A DNA stretch of 17,205 nt from an uncultured Eubacteriales bacterium. GTDB lineage: Bacteria > Bacillota > Clostridia > Oscillospirales > Acutalibacteraceae. Of this stretch, positions 13,127-17,205 are shown one piece after another. Each line of letters starts with the position of its first letter. Within the stretch, counting starts at the first letter, position 1. The stretch lies in contig CAKTTT010000031.1 of the NCBI GenBank assembly GCA_934615635.1, positions 1-17,205 on the forward strand, read 5' to 3'. The notes beneath the pieces were generated by a model. It was not told the DNA's origin. It was given only the letters and a program-made list of their open reading frames with translations, and did not search any database. Made by a program: the position numbers and the translations under genes.

Positions 13127-13585
13127 ATGGACAACAAAACGATCCTGGTACTCAACGGCCCCAACCTCAACCTGCTGGGAATCCGGGAGCCGGGGGTGTA
13201 TGGCAGCGACAGCTATGAAGCGGTGTGCGGCCGGATCCGGGAGAAGGCGGTTGAGCTGGGACTGCGGGCCGACTGCGACCAGTCCAACAGCGAAGGGGGG
13301 ATCATCGACCGCCTCCACGCCGCCATGGGGGTTTACGACGGGGTGATCCTCAACGCGGGCGCCTACACCCACTACAGCTATGCCATCCGGGACGCCATCG
13401 CCGCCATCCGGCTGCCGGTGATTGAGGTGCATCTGAGCAACATCCATGCCCGGGAGGAATTCCGGCACACGTCGGTGATCGCCCCCGTCTGCCGGGGCCA
13501 AATCGCGGGGTTCGGGCCCATGAGCTATCTGCTGGCGCTGACCGCCATGCGGGAGCTGCTGGACGACACAAAGGAGAAGGCATGA
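13127..13585 (+). CDS. aroQ: Type II 3-dehydroquinate dehydratase
   Basis: AroQ converts 3-dehydroquinate to 3-dehydroshikimate, the third step of the shikimate pathway. The 152 residues match the dodecameric type II enzyme: LVLNGPNLNLLGIREPGVYG holds Arg20 and the catalytic Tyr25, followed by QSNSEG, IDRLHAA, LNAGAYTHYS with Asn76 and His82, EVHLSN with His102, and FRHTSV with Arg113. I prefer the ATG at 13127 because AAAGGA at 13112-13117 is nine bases upstream; the in-frame ATG at 13121 is only three bases from it. The stop overlaps the next start by four bases (ATGA), showing translational coupling to the peptidase gene. This order, aroQ then peptidase then efp, matches yqhS-yqhT-efp of Bacillus. 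Confidence 0.97.
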   Translation: MDNKTILVLNGPNLNLLGIREPGVYGSDSYEAVCGRIREKAVELGLRADCDQSNSEGGIIDRLHAAMGVYDGVILNAGAYTHYSYAIRDAIAAIRLPVIEVHLSNIHAREEFRHTSVIAPVCRGQIAGFGPMSYLLALTAMRELLDDTKEKA

Positions 13586-14655
13586 AGAAGACGGAAGGCT
13601 TGGCCGCCTGCCTGGAAAAGGGGGAAGCGGCGCTGACCACCGCGCCTCATGAACGGCGGTATCTCACCGGTTTCGCTTCCAGCGCCGGATATGTCCTCAC
13701 CACGGTGGAGGCGGCCTATTTTCTCACGGATTTTCGCTATATCGAGGCGGCGCGGCGGGCGATTCCGGATATGGAATGCCTGTGCGGCGACCGGCCGGCG
13801 GAGGTTTTGAAGGAGCTGCTCCAGCGTCACGGCATCGGGCGGCTGCTGGTCAGCGCGGAACACACCTCGATCAAGCAATTGGCGGATTGGCAGAGGGCGA
13901 TGAAGGGGGTCTGCACGGTGGCGGCGGACGGGCGGTACGACGCCCGGATGCGGCTGCTGCGGCTGGTAAAGACGCCGGATGAGCTGGAAAAGATCCGGCA
14001 GGCCCAGGAACTGACCGACGCGGGCTACGGCCATATTCTGTCGTATATTCGTCCCGGCCGCACCGAGCGGGATATCGCCCTGGAGCTGGAGTTTTTCATC
14101 CGCCGGCAGGGGGCGGAGGGAGTGGCTTTCGATTTTATCGTGGTTTCCGGGCCCAATTCCTCTCTGCCGCACGGCGTACCCGGTGAGCGGGCGGTGGAAA
14201 AGGGGGATTTCATCACCATGGATTTCGGCGCGGTGGTGGACGGCTGGCATTCCGATATGACCCGGACGGTGGCGGTGGGAAGCGTCACCGATGAGCAGCG
14301 GCGGGTATATGAAACGGTGCTGCGGGCCCAGGAGACGGCGCTGGGAACGCTGCGGGCCGGCCTGTCCTGCCGCGCCGGGGACGCCGCCGCCCGGGACGTG
14401 ATCCGGGAGGCCGGCTACGGCGATTGCTTCGGCCATTCCACCGGCCACGGCGTGGGGGTGGAGATCCACGAGGAGCCGCGGCTTTCTCCAGCGGCGCCGG
14501 AAGGGGAGCTGCTGCAGCCGGGCAGCGTAGTGACGGTGGAGCCGGGGATCTATCTTTCAGGAAAATTCGGCGTCCGGATCGAGGATATGGCGGCCATTAC
14601 GGAGACAGGCTGCGAAAATCTGACGAAATCGCCGAAAACGCTGACAATTCTGTGA
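13582..14655 (+). CDS. M24 family Xaa-Pro peptidase
   Basis: This 357-residue cytoplasmic enzyme has the creatinase N-terminal domain (about 1-125) and the pita-bread catalytic domain (about 130-350) of Xaa-Pro aminopeptidases and dipeptidases. All five metal ligands are present: Asp214 and Asp225 (MDFGAVVDGWHSDMTRT), His289 (STGHGVGVEIHE), Glu320 (VVTVEPGIYL) and Glu334 (VRIEDMA). It probably releases the residue in front of proline from peptides. It corresponds by position and length to YqhT of Bacillus, next to efp, which is functionally apt because EF-P helps ribosomes make proline-rich peptides. Whether it acts as aminopeptidase (PepP) or dipeptidase (PepQ) cannot be decided here, so no symbol is given. 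The start overlaps the aroQ stop. Confidence 0.95.
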   Translation: MKKTEGLAACLEKGEAALTTAPHERRYLTGFASSAGYVLTTVEAAYFLTDFRYIEAARRAIPDMECLCGDRPAEVLKELLQRHGIGRLLVSAEHTSIKQLADWQRAMKGVCTVAADGRYDARMRLLRLVKTPDELEKIRQAQELTDAGYGHILSYIRPGRTERDIALELEFFIRRQGAEGVAFDFIVVSGPNSSLPHGVPGERAVEKGDFITMDFGAVVDGWHSDMTRTVAVGSVTDEQRRVYETVLRAQETALGTLRAGLSCRAGDAAARDVIREAGYGDCFGHSTGHGVGVEIHEEPRLSPAAPEGELLQPGSVVTVEPGIYLSGKFGVRIEDMAAITETGCENLTKSPKTLTIL

Positions 14656-14673
14656 AATTCCCAAAGATTTTAC

Positions 14674-14702
14674 TTGAAATCTTCCGTAGGATACGGTAAA
14701 AT
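14674..14702 (+). promoter_or_regulatory. efp promoter
   Basis: TTGAAA (14674-14679) and TAAAAT (14697-14702) are exactly 17 bases apart, starting 19 bases after the peptidase stop. Transcription would begin near 14709 and give a leader of about 100 bases. Confidence 0.75.
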
Positions 14703-14767
14703 AAACTGTAATGTTCCTTTGAAAGGAATGTTCGGCTGCGGTCGGCTGAGGCTGCGGAATTAAATGG

Positions 14768-14783
14768 GCGCCCGGCTGGGCGC
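14768..14783 (+). other. Hairpin in the efp leader
   Basis: GCGCCC (14768-14773) and GGGCGC (14778-14783) form a six-base-pair stem around GGCT. No T run follows, so it is not a terminator. It sits upstream of the ribosome binding region of efp; a regulatory role is not shown. Confidence 0.35.
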
Positions 14784-14809
14784 GAAGGAAGAAAGGCGTG
14801 TAAGGCACC

Positions 14810-15367
14810 ATGATTTCAGCAGGAGATTTCCGCAATGGCGTAACCTTTGAGATGGACGGCAACGTCTATCAGATTATCGAGTTCCAGCATGTCAAGCCGG
14901 GCAAGGGCGCGGCGTTTGTGCGCACCAAGATCCGCAATGTCATTGCCGGCACGGTGGTGGAGCGCACCTTCAACCCCAACGACAAGTATCCCACCGCTTT
15001 CGTTGAGAGAAAGGAAATGGAGTATTCCTACAGCGACGGCGACTTGTACTATTTCATGGATCTGGAGAGCTACGAGCTGCTGCCCATCGGAAAGGATATC
15101 CTGTCCGACAACTTCAAGTTCGTCAAGGAAAACATGGTCTGCAAGGTGGTATCCTACAAGGGTAAGGTTTTCGCTGTGGAACCGCCGAACTTTGTGGAGC
15201 TGCAGGTCACGGAGACTGATCCCGGTTTTAAGGGCGACACGGCCACCAACGCCACCAAGCCCGCCAAGCTGGAAACCGGCGCGGAGGTCCGCGTGCCGCT
15301 GTTTATCGACGAAGGCGAGATGATCCGGGTGGATACCCGCACCGGTGAATATATGGAACGCGCATAA
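14810..15367 (+). CDS. efp: Translation elongation factor P
   Basis: EF-P enters the ribosomal E site and relieves stalling on consecutive prolines. The 185 residues cover the three beta-barrel domains: the N-terminal KOW-like domain (MISAGDFRNGVTFEMDGNVY), with KPGKG placing the modifiable loop Lys at residue 32 as in Bacillus EF-P, the central domain (EYSYSDGDLYYFMDLESYE) and the C-terminal OB domain with the signature ATNATKPAKLETGAEVRVP and FIDEGEMIRVDTRTGEY. It has its own promoter and a leader of about 100 bases, and lies 55 bases before the CD1247-type gene. The modification enzyme is not in the window; the Bacillus-like Lys rather than Arg at the tip excludes EarP-type rhamnosylation. 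Confidence 0.98.
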   Translation: MISAGDFRNGVTFEMDGNVYQIIEFQHVKPGKGAAFVRTKIRNVIAGTVVERTFNPNDKYPTAFVERKEMEYSYSDGDLYYFMDLESYELLPIGKDILSDNFKFVKENMVCKVVSYKGKVFAVEPPNFVELQVTETDPGFKGDTATNATKPAKLETGAEVRVPLFIDEGEMIRVDTRTGEYMERA

Positions 15368-15422
15368 TTGCCGGTTTATCTGCATACCCTACCACAACAC
15401 ATTATTATAAGGAGGGACAGCC

Positions 15423-15854
15423 ATGACTGTCACGGAAAAAGTTGCCTATCTGAAGGGCTTGGCCGAGGGGCTGGGCATTGAAGAGGATTCCAAGGAGGGC
15501 AAGCTGCTCAAGGCGGTAATGGACGTGCTGGCGGATCTGGCGGTGAGCGTGGAGGATCTGGAGGACTATACCGCCGAGCTGACCGAGCAGGTGGACGCCA
15601 TCGACGAGGATCTGGATGCGCTGGAAAACGACTTCTATGACGACGAGTGCGATTGCTGCGGCGATGAGGACGAGGAAGCCTATTACGACGTCTGCTGCCC
15701 CAATTGCAATGAAGAGTTCTGCGTGGATGAGGAGACCCTCCTGGAGGGCGGTATCGAGTGCCCCGGCTGCGGCGAGCACCTGGAATTTGGAGACATCGAG
15801 TGTGACGATGAGTGCGGCTGCGGCTGTCACGATCACGATCATACAGACGAATAA
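15423..15854 (+). CDS. CD1247-type acidic zinc-ribbon protein
   Basis: This 143-residue protein matches what I recall of the CD1247 N-terminal domain family of Clostridia, whose function is unknown. Residues 1-70 are helical and acidic (VTEKVAYLKGLAEGLGIEE, then KEGKLLKAVMDVLADLAVSV) with a probable coiled coil at 40-70. Then come CDCC at 76-79, a zinc-ribbon-like pair C92-x2-C95 and C113-x2-C116, and a tail CDDECGCGCHDHDHTDE at 127-143 that could bind further metal. The net charge is strongly negative. A clean AAGGAGGGA site precedes the ATG. It follows efp and ends before a strong terminator, so it probably shares the efp transcript. Some relatives are labelled as AraC-type regulators, but no helix-turn-helix is visible. 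Confidence 0.85.
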   Translation: MTVTEKVAYLKGLAEGLGIEEDSKEGKLLKAVMDVLADLAVSVEDLEDYTAELTEQVDAIDEDLDALENDFYDDECDCCGDEDEEAYYDVCCPNCNEEFCVDEETLLEGGIECPGCGEHLEFGDIECDDECGCGCHDHDHTDE

Positions 15855-15922
15855 GACGAATAGCGGAATAATAGAAATCCCTTTCTCCTTTGTCTTTTGG
15901 AATGGGCCGCCTATGGAAAAAG

Positions 15923-15952
15923 AGAGTCTCGGCGGACCGAGACTCTTTTTTT
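15923..15952 (+). terminator. Rho-independent terminator after the CD1247-type gene
   Basis: AGAGTCTCGG (15923-15932) and CCGAGACTCT (15937-15946) form a perfect ten-base-pair stem with loop CGGA, followed by a run of T to 15952. It closes the efp transcript. Confidence 0.95.
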
Positions 15953-16048
15953 GCGGATTTTGCAGGTGTAATTGGGAAACCGGCAGGGTCGGCAAGAGGG
16001 TTGAGCAAGGCAGATTGGCGCTGAATAAAAGAAAGGGGTGTCTTGTTA

Positions 16049-17205
16049 ATGGGGAGAAGACTTGGCAGAATTTTGGCAGCGGTTCTGATGTGTTCCGTTC
16101 TTCTGCTTCCCTGCGGCAGCCTTGTGTCGCTGGAAGCCAAGGCGGAAGGGGCGGAGGAAGAGCCCGTTTATATGTTCAATGTAATCGGCGACATGCAGCT
16201 GGGCATGTCGAACGCCTATACGGAGAAAAATTATCAACAGGCGCTGGAAAATATCAAGAGCCTGTCCCCGGAGTCTCAGTTTATCTTGTCCGTCGGCGAT
16301 CAGACAGATCACAGTCTGGAATCGGAGTACAAGGCCCTGGATGGCTATAAAGAGCAGATCCTGCCCGATATCCCGATGTATATCGCCATCGGTAACCACG
16401 ACCGAGGAGGTTCTGACTGGAAGAACCGTTTTATCGAAAGCGCCAAGAAGAATTCCGGTATGGATACCATCGACAATGTGTATTATTCCTTCCAGAAAAA
16501 CGGCTCCTATTTCATCTTCCTGGGTTCTGAGGCGGACAACCGGGACGGCTTAAACGACGTGTTCATCTCGGAGGAGCAGTTCAACTGGTTCAAGGGCCAG
16601 ATGGAGGAAGCCGGAAAAACTGGAAAGCCGATCTTCGTGGTGATTCATGAGCCGCTGTATAACACGGTTTCGGGTTCGCTGCCGGGGCAGAACTGGCAGG
16701 GCAATCCCCAGGATGACGGTTATTATCCCGACAACAAATACGGTTCCTTGAAAGAAGTGCTGGACCAGTATCCGTCGGCGTACCTCTTTACCGGCCACAC
16801 CCACTGGGAGTTTAAGAGCGATTCGCCCGTCGTCATCAGCGACGGCAGCACCGCCAACTACATCAACTGCTCTTCCGTGGGCTATCTGTGGACGGATGAC
16901 AACCGAGGCTACATAGAGGACGGCAACTACATCGGCAGCGAAGACCTATACGTCTATGTCTACAAGGACAAAGTGGTCCTCAAGGGCCGCGATCTGGTCA
17001 ACGACAAATGGGTGATGGAGAAAACCCTGCCCATGATCGGCGTCAGCGCCGAAGCCCCGGAATCCAACGACGGCAGCGATGCGTCCTCTCCCGCCTCCGA
17101 GGGCAACGGGGAAAACAAACCGAACAACACGCTGACGATCGTGCTGGTCTGCGTGGCTGTGGCCGTGGTGGCCGCTGCGGCGATCATCTTCGCCGTGCTG
17201 AAATT
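16049..17205 (+). CDS. Exported membrane-anchored metallophosphoesterase, 3' end missing
   Basis: The reading frame starts at ATG 16049, after AAAGGGG at 16032-16038, and runs out of the window without a stop (385 complete codons). Residues 1-32 are a signal peptide. The calcineurin-like phosphoesterase motifs are in order: GDMQ at 47-50 (the usual D-x-H reads D-x-Q), GDQTDH at 83-88, GNHD at 115-118, VIHEP and GHTHWE. A Ser/Glu/Asn-rich linker near residues 345-365 leads to a hydrophobic segment (LTIVLVCVAVAVV and following) ending at Lys, consistent with a C-terminal membrane anchor. It probably removes phosphate from an extracellular substrate, but the substrate cannot be read from the sequence. 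It lies alone behind the terminator; I saw no convincing promoter in the 96 bases between terminator and start. Confidence 0.88.
   Translation, partial: MGRRLGRILAAVLMCSVLLLPCGSLVSLEAKAEGAEEEPVYMFNVIGDMQLGMSNAYTEKNYQQALENIKSLSPESQFILSVGDQTDHSLESEYKALDGYKEQILPDIPMYIAIGNHDRGGSDWKNRFIESAKKNSGMDTIDNVYYSFQKNGSYFIFLGSEADNRDGLNDVFISEEQFNWFKGQMEEAGKTGKPIFVVIHEPLYNTVSGSLPGQNWQGNPQDDGYYPDNKYGSLKEVLDQYPSAYLFTGHTHWEFKSDSPVVISDGSTANYINCSSVGYLWTDDNRGYIEDGNYIGSEDLYVYVYKDKVVLKGRDLVNDKWVMEKTLPMIGVSAEAPESNDGSDASSPASEGNGENKPNNTLTIVLVCVAVAVVAAAAIIFAVLK

Noticed and set aside
15998..16030. TTGAGC and AATAAA as a promoter for the metallophosphoesterase
   Set aside because: Transcription would begin inside the ribosome binding site, and both boxes match consensus poorly.

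Overview
The window is chromosomal housekeeping DNA from a GC-rich member of the Firmicutes, most likely a Clostridia/Oscillospirales-type anaerobe. This rests on gene order (plsX next to rnc; yhbY, nadD, yqeK, rsfS, leuS; aroQ, an M24 peptidase, efp), on a CD1247-type protein that I associate with Clostridia, on strong AGGAGG-type ribosome binding sites, and on sigma-A-like TTGACT/TATAAT promoters. No tRNA, rRNA, CRISPR array, transposase, integrase or phage gene was seen. No stretch above 300 bases lacks a gene.

Region 1 (1-9020, all + strand) is one long run of genes: a zinc-ribbon membrane protein, plsX (phospholipid synthesis), an unusual membrane protein ending in a degenerate acyl-carrier-like domain, rnc (RNase III), yhbY (ribosome assembly), a fused nadD-yqeK (NAD synthesis plus Ap4A hydrolysis), a divergent LCP-family envelope protein, rsfS (ribosome silencing) and leuS. 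No terminator was seen inside this run.

Region 2 (9021-10210): rpsU (S21, 58 codons) has its own near-consensus promoter and a strong hairpin terminator. Behind it is a small minus-strand pair: a ribbon-helix-helix regulator that starts at TTG, and a 96-residue helical protein of unknown role. The pair looks like a small accessory insertion between housekeeping genes.

Region 3 (10211-12357): a YqeG-type HAD phosphatase and an endonuclease-IV-like TIM-barrel protein are joined by a short array of degenerate 12-bp repeats. They converge, with one base between stop codons, on a minus-strand lipoprotein amidase.

Region 4 (12358-17205): an XRE regulator with a duplicated membrane module is transcribed divergently from the amidase. 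It is followed by aroQ and an M24 Xaa-Pro peptidase (overlapping), efp behind its own promoter, a Cys-rich CD1247-type protein, a strong terminator, and a secreted, membrane-anchored metallophosphoesterase cut by the window end.

The most unusual item is the 206-residue protein at 1665-2285. It occupies the slot where acpP usually lies between plsX and rnc. Its C-terminal 70 residues align with acyl carrier protein, but Ala stands where the phosphopantetheine Ser should be, and a membrane segment and an unknown domain precede it.
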